A DNA stretch of 64,000 nt, from positions 1,805,953 through 1,869,952 of the forward strand of contig JALPQD010000115.1 of NCBI GenBank assembly GCA_023101885.1, given 5' to 3'. The translations under genes and the position numbers were made by a program. This document shows, piece by piece, positions 41,700 to 52,519 of this stretch. How positions within the stretch are numbered: position 1 is the first letter of the stretch; every line of letters begins with the position of its first letter. Below the pieces are notes generated by a model, which searched no databases, was not told the DNA's origin, and saw nothing but the letters and a program-made list of their open reading frames with translations. Origin of the DNA: Typhlomys cinereus. Taxonomy: Eukaryota > Chordata > Mammalia > Rodentia > Platacanthomyidae.

Positions 41700-42250
41700 T
41701 CTCCTCTGTTTATTGTCTTGCTCACTCTGCTGTTCTTTCTGTATCTCGGGTGCCTTCGTGAGATCCTTGTTTGCTTCATTATCTGCGAGGAGGTTGCTTG
41801 TGAAAATACTGGTGATGAACAAAGCACAACTTTTAGACACCCACTACTTTTTGAGAAACCAAGAGCCCAGGATGGCAACGGTATCTGTAGTACCCATTTC
41901 TACGAATGAAGTGGCCTGAAGCTTCACATACTTAACCTTGCATTTGGTCACATCTCAAAATAATTATTGGGTATGCCCAAATATTGTCAGCCAATCAGAT
42001 TTTACCACTCTTTAAACAACTCCTGGAAGCAATATATTTCTGATGACAAATTAGAATCTGAAGAAGTATAATTATTGTAAGCTTTAAAACAACTTCACTA
42101 TATATTGTTTGCAAGACATATTTATATATCATTGTTATTTCTTAGTGATTACAATAGGTGTGTTTCAGTTACCTATAAGCAATATTGCTTATAGGTATTC
42201 CTAGCATGAAAACCAAGTGAATGAAAATACCACAATTGCATTGATACTTT
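41700..42250. other. KIF27 intron 1, nothing clear
   Basis: No repeat core or exon is recognised. A short palindrome TATAAGCAATATTGCTTATA lies at 42174-42193. Confidence 0.4.
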
Positions 42251-42254
42251 TTGA

Positions 42255-42400
42255 AGTTCCGGGGCAGGCACATGTGAAGGTCAAGTATAACTTTTGGAGG
42301 TTGGTTCTCTCCTACCATTATACAGGTCCCAGGAATGGAATTCTGGTTGCTAGGCTCAGTGGCAGGCACCTTATCTATTGAGCCATCTCTCAGCTCTGGT
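42255..42400 (-). repeat. B3-like SINE
   Basis: GGGGCAGGCACATGTGAAGG, TTGGTTCTCTCCTACC, CAGGAATGGAATTC and TGAGCCATCTCTCAGC. Confidence 0.7.
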
Positions 42401-42459
42401 TTTTATTTTTTTAAAGAGCTAGTAAATGTTAAATATGCCATCAATAATATTTCCATAGC

Positions 42460-42580
42460 AATTAGGTGTGATGGCATACACATGTAATCCCAGCACTTTG
42501 AGGAGCAGTGGAAGGAGGATTATCATGAGTTCAAGTCCAGCAGAAAGTGGAATCAGATGCTATATTAAAACTAAAACCAG
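42460..42580 (+). repeat. B1-like SINE
   Basis: AGGTGTGATGGCATACACATG, AATCCCAGCACTTTG and GAGTTCAAGTCCAGC. Confidence 0.7.
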
Positions 42581-42849
42581 AGCAGGGGGTTCAGGGGAGG
42601 AGAAGGGGGGGAGGGAACTGGTTTACCTATTAAGTTTGTATGAGCAGAAATAATAATAAAGTTTAAAAATTAAAAAAAAAACTAAAACCAAAGATTCCTT
42701 TACCCAGTAGCTCTTAACATGTTATTTTCTATCCAGTGACCTCATAGGTGGCTGGATAATGTTTAAGACTCTTTATTACTAAGAAATCTAGCCTCATCTC
42801 AGACTGATTGCTTTAAAAACATCATGTTCACGTAGCCATTAATCATAGA

Positions 42850-43190
42850 TCACTGGTTTTTTTTTTTAATCCTTTGAATGGTGTAAGCTTTATCCCACTA
42901 AAAATTGATGTTTGTTTTTATGCAAACATTTTCATTTCTCTTGGGAGAAGAATGACTGGATCACATGATAATTTAGCTTTTTCAGGAATTGTCAGTCTGT
43001 TTCCAAAGTAGCTGTGTCATTTTACAATCCCAGAAAGTAAAATACAATACTCTACTTCCTTGATTCATAAGGATGCTAATGGGTATGATGTTATATCACA
43101 TTGTGGTTTTGACTTAATTTCTCGGATAGCTAATAATGGCAGAACATCTTTTCATATGTTTTTAAAGGTCATTTGTGTATTTTTTATGCA
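42850..43190 (-). mobile_element. Old L1 fragment
   Basis: TTTCATTTCTCTTGGG, GACTGGATCACATGATAA, TTTCCAAAGTAGCTGTGTC and GGTTTTGACTTAATTTC match the reversed L1 3'-end pattern. 5'-truncated and decayed. Confidence 0.65.
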
Positions 43191-43194
43191 AAAC

Positions 43195-43600
43195 CACAGC
43201 TCTAATCTCCAAAGGAACTAGATAGTTTTCTGAAGCCAAATATGAGTGACCATGGCAGCAGAACACAGATTCGGGATACCCCAAGTCCTATGTTCAATCT
43301 GCTGCTAGTTGTTGAGGTTTTGATAGTTACAGAACAAAAACTCATAAGTTAATACATTGGTAAAACTGTCTGGTAGGCGCTTTACAGCAAAGTTGGAGAA
43401 ATTTCTGTTAACTTCATATGTTGTCTAGTGATAAATTCTCAGCCTGTGGGTTTTTGGAAACCCATCTGTTATACAGTATTCTAAAAAGTTTTACCTACCT
43501 CTCACAAGGATGTTAGTGTTGGGTAATGAGTTGCTATAAATGGTGCTGAAAATAGCCCAAGATACTTTGGCTCTGAAACATGTAACATTTTATTAATCAC
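43195..43600. repeat. Unclassified interspersed-repeat-like segment
   Basis: The CCAAAGGAACTAGATAG and ACCCCAAGTCCTATGTTC words look like an old dispersed repeat, but I cannot name the family. Confidence 0.25.
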
Positions 43601-43759
43601 AGTGTCTGTGTGTGTTTTTTGTATGTATATGTATGTGTGTGTATGTACCTTCCTTATGTGCATGTGAAGTCAGAGAATGACTTTGGGTATTTTCTGCTGT
43701 CGCTTTCCACCTTATCTTTTTTTAAATATATTTTATTTATTTATTTATTTACTCTATGT

Positions 43760-44380
43760 GTGCATGTCAGAGAGAACTGTGTAGCCCTGTGTGTGTGTGT
43801 AAGTTACCCAGAATCATCCTGGATTGCTTCTACCTGCATCTTGCTTCCCTCTGGGATTTCCTAGGCTTCACCCACCAGGGCCAGAAGTACATTTCTGCCT
43901 GTCTGGTTTTTTTTGTTTTGGTTTGGTTTTTGGTTTTTTTTTTTTTTAGGTGGGACCTGGGATCCAAACTCAAGACCTTCAATTTGCAAGGCAGAGCCTT
44001 TTTTTTCCTCCCGCATTTTGTTTTTTTTCTAATCATAAAAGCTCAGTAGATAGGTTGTGTATCCCATCCTCTCCCTCTCTCCTCCCCTCCCCAGTCATTC
44101 CCCCCTTGCACTTTCCCTCCTTCCCCTCTTCCTTTCATGTCCCTTCCTCCTTCCCCCTCTCCCAGTGCCTTCCCTTTCCTCCCCCCCCCATCCGCTGGAG
44201 AATCGTTTTGTGTGAATGCCAACCTCCCTCTGAGTCCTCCACCCTAGTAAGGGTTTAGGACTCAGTTGCATAGCCTCCAACTCCTTCTTGGGCTCCCCGT
44301 TAGTATGGAAACTCTAGTATGATTGTTAATCCCTTGCAAGGCAGAGTCTTAACCCCTGAGCCATCTCTTCAGCCCTCTTT
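43760..44380 (-). repeat. Older tRNA-headed SINE split by an L1 insertion
   Basis: The body runs 43760-43996 (TCAGAGAGAACTGTGTAGC, ATCCTGGATTGCTTC). It resumes at 44334-44378 with TTGCAAGGCAGAGTCTTAACC and GAGCCATCTCTTCAGCCC. Confidence 0.8.
43997..44333 (-). mobile_element. 5'-truncated L1 3'-end insertion nested in a SINE
   Basis: Begins with a T run (reverse poly(A)), followed by a C/T-rich tract typical of the L1 3' UTR in reverse. Flanked by the 13-bp duplication TTGCAAGGCAGAG at 43984-43996 and 44334-44346. Confidence 0.75.
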
Positions 44381-44519
44381 AGCTTTGTATTGGCAAAATA
44401 TGAATCTTCAATTTAAAATTTTTTCCCTTTCATGTATGCATGCATGCAAGCATGCATGCTTGTATGTGGCTGGGTATCCATGTATATACAGGTATATATA
44501 CGTGAGTGTACTTGAGAGA

Positions 44520-44750
44520 GTGTGTGTATGTGTGTTTGCGCACATGTATACAAGAGTAATATCAGAAGTCATTCTTGATTGCTCTTCTACTGTATTGCTG
44601 TGAGTCTGGATCATTAATTAAGTCCAAAGCATGCCATTAGGGTTAGTCTAGCTAGCTAGCTTGGTCTGGGGATTCCCAAACTCCACCTTCCAGGCTACCA
44701 CCATACCCATCTGGCATTTAGATCTGTAGGTTTGAACTTGGGTCTTTTAT
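44520..44750 (-). repeat. Composite SINE (long variant), head missing
   Basis: TCATTCTTGATTGCTC, GAGTCTGGATCATTAATTAAG, TTAGGGTTAGTCTAGCTAGC and GATTCCCAAACTCCACC. Confidence 0.6.
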
Positions 44751-44784
44751 TTTATTTATTTATTTATCTGTGTTTGTGTGTGTG

Positions 44785-44950
44785 CATCAGAGGGCACTGT
44801 GTGTGCCTGTGGAGGTCCAAGGGTAACTTCAAAATCATCCTGGATTGCTCTACCTCCTTTTCGTTTTGTTATGGAGGTAGAAGCAATCCAGGATGATTCC
44901 AAAATCACCCTTGGACCTCCACAGGCACACACACTGTCATCTGATATACA
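44785..44950. repeat. SINE palindrome with arms of about 73 bp
   Basis: The left arm 44785-44857 (TGGAGGTCCAAGGGTAAC, ATCCTGGATTGCTCTACCTCC) is the near-perfect reverse complement of 44873-44950. The loop is about 15 nt. Both arms come from the 3' half of the tRNA-headed SINE. Confidence 0.85.
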
Positions 44951-45149
44951 CATACCACAAACATATGGAAAAAAATTTTTAAAAAATTTTAAAGTTTGAA
45001 TTTAAAATAGAAGTACCCCAAATAGAGTTCCCTTTGGCAGATTTAAAATAAATCTTTGTCAGTTTAAAAACTAGAATATTATTTACACAAATTATATTGA
45101 ATAATGGGATCATTCTTGTAGAAAAGTCTTTCTAAATTTTATGTGTATA

Positions 45150-46680
45150 CACATGTCATGGTTTGAAATGTATCCATTACAGTCTCATGTGTTTAGGAAA
45201 GTCATGGCATCTTTGAAAGGCAGAGCCTTGCTAAAAGAAGGTGGTCAAAGGGTGGGCCTTAAAGTTGATTAATCCCACCCTACCTCTAGAAGTCTTTTGT
45301 AGCAAGAAGTCTTGCAGCTCTCAGCCTCACAGATGGGAGTGACTTAGCCTGACTCCAGCTTCTCCCACCAACCATGCTGTCTCTACCATGAAAGACTATA
45401 TATTCCTTCTGGAACCATAAGGTGAATTAAATCTCCCTTTCCTCCCATTAAGTTGTTTGAGCCTCAGTGGTCTCTCACAGCAACAGATAAGACTAACTAA
45501 AACAGAAGTTGGTACAAGAAGTGGGGTATTGGCTATGAGATTGAATGGGACGAGTAATACATGGAGCCATGTGTTGGCAGAGAGTTTAGTAAAGTTTTGC
45601 CCTCATCCTGAAAGCTTGCCTGAAGTTAAACTCAAGTGTTTGGTGGAGGAAATTTCAAGGCAGTGTAGTCTTGACAATGTAATATGGACGACTTTTTAGT
45701 GCTTTTCTTCAGAGTTATGAAAAAGAGCAAGGAATCTGGCAGGAAGAGGCAAACTGTGAGGTCTGATAAGGAAAAATGCAATGGCAAACTTAGGGTTGGA
45801 TCAGGAAGAAGCAGAGAGCAAAAAGTCTGTTAAATGGAGAAGCTCCATTCGTAAATCAAAGCTAGCTCTTCATTTGGATCAGAGGAGAGGCCATACCCTG
45901 AGGGCAAAATTCTCAGGCTCCCAATCATAAGAATGCAAATTCTTTTGGAAGGAATAAGCTAAAGGGTAGAGTTCCAAAACAGGGGTCTGTTACTCTTTTA
46001 AGGCCTAGGAAAAAGAGATTTTTTCCTACAGTCAGCACAAAAGAAGCTGAATCAGCTGTGATTCAAGGGGGCCAATCTCTAACCCAAGGCTACAGCAAAA
46101 TTTGACAAAGTCATCCACGTGATTTGGGTTTTAGAGGCATCCAAGATGCAAGAGATAGGAGCTCGTGGATCCTTCCTCCAGGGTTTCAGAGAATGGCGGA
46201 ATTCAGGCAGCATGCCATGGCAGAAAGCCTGCAGTTTAGAGGCCCAAGAAGGGCAGTTTGTGCTGTGGAGTTAAAGTCTGGTTTGCCATTGAGAAGTATA
46301 GATGTTAGAAATGCCAGTGACAATGTGGGACATCTTCCAAGGAGAGTTGTGTACCCTGGGAGGAGCCAGCCCAAGAGAATAAGATGTCTTATAGGCAGCT
46401 ACATTGGAAGGGTGGAACTGAGATGATTTCAACAAGAGGTTCACTTGTTGGACTTGGAGCTACAGGATTTGGAGTTTGTCCTGCTGGTTTTTGGTCTTGT
46501 TATGGACCAATCTTTCCTGAATATGCCCTCATTCCTTCCTTCTGGAATGGGAATATTTATTTTGTGCCATTGTATGTTGAAAGTACATAACTTATCTTTT
46601 GATTTTACAGGAGGTGCCCCTTCCACCCTCAGCAGCTTACGTTCTTGCTGCTCCTTATCTATGTTCCTTAAGTGAGGCAC
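45150..46680 (+). mobile_element. ERVL-MaLR-like LTR and non-coding internal region
   Basis: LTR part 45154-45505: TCATGGTTTGAAATGTATCC, GGAACCATAAGGTGAATTAAATC, ending CTAACTAAAACAG. Internal part 45506-46675: GAAGTTGGTACAAGAAGTGGG, GGCCCAAGAAGGGCAGTTTG, GTGCCATTGTATGTTGAAAG. MaLR internal regions are normally non-coding, and no open frame here resembles a viral protein. The 3' LTR is not seen. Confidence 0.6.
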
Positions 46681-46964
46681 AAAAATCATAAAAAATGCTG
46701 ATGAAGTACAGTTTGCTTTGATTTATGACTTTTGGTGTTATAGCTGACAAATAATTGTTAACAAAATTATTATGTTTCTAATTGAAGAGCATATTTTTTC
46801 ATTTGTTTAGTTTTTCTTTTTCCTTCTCCTGTTATGTTCCATAGTATGTTTTATGAGCCTTGTGTTAATGTTTTCCTTATTTTGACACTAATATAAATTG
46901 AATTGTTTTCTTCATTTTAGGAGTTCATTGTAAGGGTACTTGTCAGTCTGTATTTATTTATTTT

Positions 46965-47075
46965 ATTTTTAGACAAAGACTCATTACATAGTCACATTTG
47001 GCTTCACATTGATATTCTCCTACTTCATTTTGTCCTGTGCAGGATTACAGACATGTGCCATAATACCAGGCTTCC
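46965..47075 (-). repeat. Diverged B1-like SINE
   Basis: GACAAAGACTCATTACATAGTC, AGGATTACAGACATGTGCC. Confidence 0.55.
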
Positions 47076-47099
47076 AGTTTATTTATTTATTTTATTTTT

Positions 47100-47162
47100 T
47101 GCCTGTGTGTGTGTGTGTATGTGTGTGCGCGCACACGCGTGTGTGTGTGTATGTGTATACAA
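47100..47162. repeat. Alternating TG/CG tract
   Basis: GTGTGTGTATGTGTGTGCG, CGCACACGCGTGTGTG: alternating purine-pyrimidine throughout. Confidence 0.85.
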
Positions 47163-47469
47163 ACCAGTTTACTTTTAATATCTTACTTTTCACCAGTGAT
47201 CTTTGGAACTAAATAGGATATACTATTTAGGAGTGGAAATCACTTTCCTAATTAAATTTTTTTAAAAAAATGTTTCTACCCTCCCCATTTTTATATCAGT
47301 TTTTAAAATATGAATTAAACTGACATAAACTTTTTATTGTTATTTAATGGACTTAATTCTGATATTTGTAGGAAAGATGAAATGCTATTTTTCAATAAAT
47401 AGCTATAAATTTAATATGAATGTTTGCTTTTAGCATGTTTATAATTTTATCTTCTCACCATCTTTTTTT

Positions 47470-47725
47470 TATTATTTTATTTATTTGTGTGCCTGTATCG
47501 GAGGGCATTGTATATCACTGTGTAAGATCATGGCAGACCACAGGTGACTTCAGGAATCATCCTGGATTGCTTCTACCTTTCCCACGCTCTGCCCACCAGG
47601 GCAGGAAGTGCAAGCCACTACTGCATCTGCCTGGCATTTTCACGTGGGACCCGGGATCCAAACTCAGGACCTTCTGCTTGAAGCAAGGCAGAGTTTTAAC
47701 CCCTGAGCCATTTCTCCAGCCCCTC
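47470..47725 (-). repeat. Older tRNA-headed SINE
   Basis: CATCCTGGATTGCTTCTACC, CACCAGGGCAGGAAGTGC, ACGTGGGACCCGGGATCC and GAGCCATTTCTCCAGCCCC. Confidence 0.8.
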
Positions 47726-47769
47726 ATTTAGCATATTTCATTTGGCATGTTCTTACTTATTTCCTGACC

Positions 47770-48025
47770 TGAGTCTTTTTGTGTGTGCATGTAGATGTGA
47801 GGGTATTGTGTGTGCCTGTGCTGGCCCAAGAATGACTTCAGAAATCATCACAAATTGCTCTACTTCCTTATTGCTTTGCTGTCTTGGTTCCCAGTCTCTA
47901 CCTTCAAGGGCCAGAAATGCAGACTGCCACCTTCTGCCATTTTTTACATGGGATCCAGGATCTAAACTCAGGTCCTTTTGCTTGCGAAGCAAACGCTTAA
48001 CCCGAGCCATTCATCCAACCCCATG
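47770..48025 (-). repeat. Older tRNA-headed SINE
   Basis: GTGTGTGCCTGTGCTGGCCC, GCTCTACTTCCTTATTGC, ACATGGGATCCAGGATC and CCCGAGCCATTCATCC. Same orientation as the copy just upstream. Confidence 0.75.
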
Positions 48026-48331
48026 ACCTGAGTTTTCTGACCCTGTAATTTTATAGGGTAATGAACTAGGAAACATTACCAATCTATAGAAATACAATCC
48101 TATGTATTTATCCTTTAGTTTCATAATTTATTAACTATGGTACCCATCCTCAACTAATTTGATGCAAATCCAGAAGTATCATTTCATCAGTAAATTGTCA
48201 GTGCACTTTATAAGATAGTTACTCCTTCATTGCTAATTGGTTCTGGAAAGGTATCTTTTCTGCTGACTTTGCTTTAAAATTTGGTTAGGATAAGTACACT
48301 AACTAAATGTATTTTATATTTTGATATTCAG

Positions 48332-48412
48332 GAGTCCAGCTCTTACATAAAATGGATGTTTCTCACAATATAACTGAAGACTAAATATATGATCTGTAAA
48401 ATCTAAGCTACC
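48332..48412 (+). other. KIF27: KIF27 5' UTR part of exon 2
   Basis: The acceptor TTTGATATTCAG ends at 48331. The 81 nt to the ATG contain stop codons in the coding frame (TAA at 48371-48373 region), so translation starts at 48413. Confidence 0.7.
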
Positions 48413-48710
48413 ATGGAAGAAATACCAGTAAAAGTCGCTGTAAGAATTAGACCTCTGCTTTGCAAAGAAGTTCTTCATAATCATCAAGTTTGTGTGAGAG
48501 ACATCCCAAATACCCAACAAATTATCATTGGGAAAGATAGAGTTTTTACTTTTGACTTTGTTTTTGGCAAAAACTCCACTCAAGATGAAGTCTATAATAT
48601 GTGCATAAAGCCCCTTGTAGTGTCACTTATTGAGGGCTATAATGCAACTGTTTTTGCCTATGGTCAAACTGGATCTGGGAAGACCTACACCATCGGAGGA
48701 GGCCATGTTG
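48413..48710 (+). CDS. KIF27: Kinesin-like protein KIF27, first coding exon (residues 1-99)
   Basis: KIF27 is a kinesin-4 family motor of the KIF7/Costal2 group that works in motile cilia. ATG at 48413 in CTACCATGG, a good Kozak context. The exon encodes the start of the motor domain: VKVAVRIRPLL (residues 6-16), FTFDFVFG (45-52), YNATVFAYGQTGSGKTYT with the ATP-binding P-loop GQTGSGKT at residues 84-91. It ends GGHV, split after one base, at donor TTG/GTAAGA. The sequence is close to human KIF27 as remembered and closer to it than to KIF7. Only 99 of about 1,400 residues are here; the rest lies beyond the window end. The next exon (expected to continue with a VVEG-like motif) was not found to 64000. 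Confidence 0.93.
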
Positions 48711-48879
48711 GTAAGATTCTCAAACTCTTTTGACTTTTATTTCAGATACTAGAAAGAAATGAAATTATGAGAATTGCTCATACAGTTGATATTTTGCATA
48801 TTTATTGAATGAGTAATTAAACATGATCACAAAACCATTATCTCTGAAAGATTTGTTTTTTAGAGTCTGTGTGTAAGTG

Positions 48880-49055
48880 TATGAGAGAGAGAAACAGGGA
48901 ATGAAGAGAGAAAGTGTATTCTTGTGGAGGTCAGGTGTCAACTATTGGGCTTCATTTCTCTCCTTCCACTGTATGGGGTCTGGAGTTAAACTCAGGTTGG
49001 CAGACTTGTGCTCAGGCACCTTTGCCCACCGAGCCATCTTGCTGGCTCCAATTGT
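48880..49055 (-). repeat. B3-like SINE
   Basis: TTCTTGTGGAGGTCAGGTG, CTCTCCTTCCACTG, AGTTAAACTCAGG and GAGCCATCTTGCTGGCTCC. Confidence 0.75.
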
Positions 49056-49134
49056 GCTTTTTTAAAATACTGTGCCATAATTTATTAGATAAATTTACCA
49101 TGTAAAATCCAAGTACCAGTTTTTTAATTATTTA

Positions 49135-49136
<2 letters not shown>

Positions 49137-49224
<88 letters not shown>
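49137..49224. repeat. Compound (TG)n(AG)n microsatellite
   Basis: About 21 TG units run straight into about 23 AG units, then the remains of a reversed B3 SINE (TTTTCTCCTTCC, GGGGATTGAAC) to about 49315. Confidence 0.95.
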
Positions 49225-49228
<4 letters not shown>

Positions 49229-49459
49229 CTCCTTCCATTATATGGACTTCTGGGGATTGAACTCTATCACCAGGTTTCAAGCATCTTGGTTTCAATTATC
49301 TTTGTTAGCCCTGTAAGTACTTTTTGGAATGTGACTAGTCTGAATTAAGATAACATATATAAAAAATATACTTTATTCCAAGATTTGGCACAAGTTGTCT
49401 AATTACCGTTTCATACTTACCTATTGAAATGATTATATTTTGGATAAATTGCATTGAAT

Positions 49460-50150
49460 TAAAATATCATTACAGTCATTTGACCTGTTTTTTATTCTGT
49501 GACACTTTTCATATATTATTCCAATGAATTTATCTATTTTCACCCCTTACTATCCAATCCCATCCCCCAATCCTATCCCACTTCATCTTTTCTCCTTTCC
49601 AGCCAGTCTGTTTTCACATCTTTTTGCATGTGTGACTGACTGGGCTTCATCTAGGATGTCTGTACTGGAAGGTGCCTGAGTACTTGTTGGGCATGGGTAA
49701 ATTATTGCATGAAGAAGCTCCCTTTCTCCTCTCTAGCTTTAGCTTTAAATAATCTTTCAGGAAGGTGTACTATTTCTTGAGATCTTCCCTCATCCATGGT
49801 GAGATGTTGATGGGCCCGCTATTGTGAGGGTCTTGTGGAAATGGACATCACTCAGTGAGTACTTGGATGTAGCCCTCTGGCCACCACTCCCCACCTTCAG
49901 GCTTTTCCATTCTTACCACTGTCTTCTGTGAGGTTTCCTGAACTTTGGGCTGGAAGAGGATTTCAATGTCTTGTTTAGAGCTGAACACTCCACAGTCACT
50001 CATTCTCTGTGCTTTTGCCTGTTGTGGTTCTTTGTATTAAACATCTTCCATTTCAAAAGGACGCTGCTTGGTCTAGTGCTGAAAGCTTCTTTAATCTGTG
50101 GGTATAATCAGAAGTGTTCAGATGGCATCTGGGAAGTTTTTTTTTTTTTG
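49460..50150 (-). mobile_element. L1 3'-UTR insertion, copy 1
   Basis: Pyrimidine-rich left end (CCTTACTATCCAATCCCATCC), then TGCCTGAGTACTTG, TTGAGATCTTCCC and GTATTAAACATCTTCCATTTC. The same order occurs at 51060-51690, so both are reversed, 5'-truncated L1 ends. Confidence 0.6.
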
Positions 50151-50339
50151 AAGAAATTTAAGATAATATTCAACTCTTATATTCAGGACAGAATCTACAA
50201 TAGATGAATAAACTAATGTCAGATTTTGCATTGTCAAGAAAATAAACCTGTTGTTAGTATTGAGTCCCACTACCAGGGGCAGTAGGAGGAACTTATTTTA
50301 TTTCTTCTAGTGACTTTTTTTAATTAAAAAAAAAAAACC

Positions 50340-50640
50340 TTTTAGCTGGAGGCAAGCAAAAGGACTGGAGTTCAGATTCTCAAATCCCAAGTAAACTACA
50401 AGATGGGTGTGGTGGCCTATTTGTAATTTCAGCCTCTGAAAGTAAATACTGGGAGTCCCCAGAACAAGCTAGTTAGTGAGACTAGCCCTATCTGTGAGCT
50501 TTGATTATAGACCTGTTTCAAAAAGAATAGTGTGGAAGAATGACAATTTCTGATAATTGACCTTGGACCTTGACACATATGCACACAAGTACACCTGCTT
50601 ACACATGCACCCTGCACGCGCATGCAAATGTGCATACATA
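50340..50640 (+). repeat. Composite SINE (long variant)
   Basis: GAGTTCAGATTCTCAAATCCC, GGGTGTGGTGGCC, CCAGAACAAGCTAGTTAGTGAGACTAGCC and GGACCTTGACACATATGCAC. Confidence 0.55.
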
Positions 50641-50795
50641 TACTCTCACTCTTTCCTAATTGGATCCTCCATACATCCCTTTGTTCATGAGATTTTACTA
50701 TATAACCAATGCTGGCGTCAAATTCTTGATCATCCTGCCTTGGCTTCCTGAGCACTGGGATTATAGGCTTGTGCTGTCTATAATCTTTGTATTTA

Positions 50796-50800
<5 letters not shown>

Positions 50801-50848
<48 letters not shown>

Positions 50849-50906
50849 CGCACGTGCATGTGTGTGTGTGCGTGTGTGTATGTGTGTGTGTGTGTGCATG
50901 TGTATG
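50801..50906. repeat. (TG)n(CG)n(TG)n tract with Z-DNA potential
   Basis: Alternating purine-pyrimidine for about 100 bp with CGCGCGCGCG in the centre (50841-50850), followed by a reversed tRNA-headed SINE body to about 51065 (GGAGGCCCAAGG, GGTTTTCCAGACTC). Confidence 0.9.
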
Positions 50907-51059
50907 TATTCAGGAGGGAACTTGAGTTTGTGTGGCTGTGGAGGCCCAAGGTGAGATTGTCAATCATTCTCAAATGCTCTGCTTCCTTATTGCTCTACTT
51001 TGGGGTTTTCCAGACTCTACCTTCCAGGACATATATTGCAGGCTGCCACCATATCTGCC

Positions 51060-51690
51060 TGGCATTTTTTAAGTTTTTTATTCTTTTAGAGGGTTCATAC
51101 ATGAATATAATGAATGTATGATGTTTTCACACTTTAATCCCCAATGCCATCCCCCCTCCTCTTCCCTTCACAACCTTTTGTCTTCCCTGATAATCTCCCT
51201 CCTATTTTTGTGTCTATCTGGGTTTCCTTTGATGGCATGTACCTGAGTACTTGCTGGAGCATGAATCATATATCAGTGAATATACCATTGAAGAAAGCAT
51301 CTTCCCTTCTCCCCTCTCATCAGCATTAACTCTCATCAGTCTCTCATGGAGATTTGGGGCCTGTTGAGATCTTTCCCTTTCCATGATGAAATCTTGATAG
51401 AACAAATCCCATGCAGGTCTTCTGGAAATATACATAGCCCTGTCATGTCTAGAAGATAGTGTCTGGCTGTGCCCCTATCCCTCTTTAGGCTCTTATAATC
51501 CTATTGCCCCCTCTTCTGAGATGTCCCTTGAGCTTTGTGGTGGGGGTGGGATATTTAGATGTTCTGTGTAACTAGTTTACAGTCACTTATTTTCTGCACT
51601 TTGGCCAGTTGTGGCTTTCTGTAATAAACACTTTCCATTGCAAAAGGAAGCTTCTAGGTTGAGTGCTGAGTGTTTTACCAATCTACAGTA
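51060..51690 (-). mobile_element. L1 3'-UTR insertion, copy 2
   Basis: TTCATACATGAATATAATG, CATCCCCCCTCCTCTTCCC, GTACCTGAGTACTTGCTGG, TGAGATGTCCCTTGAGC and GTAATAAACACTTTCC. Revcomp shows the A-ending tail and G-rich tract of rodent L1 3' UTRs. Confidence 0.7.
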
Positions 51691-51699
51691 TAAGGACAT

Positions 51700-52510
51700 G
51701 TTTAAAAGGCAATTTGTAAGTGTCTTTATAGCTAAACCTTAATAATTTACACACCACTAGTACTCATGTCCTCCCGTTTCATAGATTCTTGCCCTGGTTT
51801 GTGGTACCAGGAATATGATTCCTGTTGAAAAGTGGGCCTTAAATCCAATCTGAAAACTGTTAGTTACCCCCTTGGCATTCATGCTACTATTACTCTTTTG
51901 GTCACCTCTTGCCAGAGTGATTGTTATTGTAGCTTGCAGCTTTCAGGATTGATGAGACTAATTGTTTTTTTCTCCTGGCAGCTTGAACAGTACTTTCTGG
52001 TACTATGAAAGCTTTCCAGTAAAGAGAAAGCTTCCAGACCAGTTTCCTTTTTTAGTATTGTGCAAATGGTGGGAGTACATACATGGAATGATGTATGTGT
52101 GTGTGTGGATTAAGAACAACTTTGTGGAGTGAGTTCTCCCCTTTCACCTTTATGCCTTTCTGGGGATTAAACTCAGGTTACCATGCTTGTACACTGATGC
52201 CTTTACTTTTACCTTCTGCCATCTTGACAGTCCCCCTTTTTAAAATTGGCAAATGGTTTATGATCTTAAAGAACTTGTATGTATTTCCTGATAGAAAGAG
52301 TTATAAGCTGTTCAAAGCTTAGTTACTTAATTACAGTCGTGTTGATTTTTTTCTTTGTTCCCTTTGAGAAGGACTTTACTTTGACACTCAGACTAACCAT
52401 GAACTTGTGGCAGTTCTCCTGCCTTAGCTTTCTGAGTGCTAGGATTGCAGGAGTTAGTCACCACACTCACTTTTACTGATGTTTATTAAAAAGTCATGAG
52501 TACAAACTAT
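51700..52510. other. KIF27 intron, degraded repeats
   Basis: A B3-like reversed scrap at 52080-52240 (AACTTTGTGGAGTGAGTTC) and a B1-like reversed scrap at 52360-52480 (GGACTTTACTTTGACACTC, AGGATTGCAGG). No exon. Confidence 0.4.
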
Positions 52511-52519
52511 CGTATCCTT

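Noticed and set aside
41014..41909. Open frames of up to 203 codons near the KIF27 island
   Set aside because: CpG-island composition artefacts; they do not connect to the KIF27 frame and show no domains.
46124..46426. 100-codon open frame in the MaLR-like internal region
   Set aside because: MaLR internal regions are non-coding and the translation has no retroviral motif.
23585..50906. CRISPR-like spaced repeats
   Set aside because: The regular repeats are microsatellites and dispersed SINEs in mammalian DNA; no direct repeat-spacer pattern.
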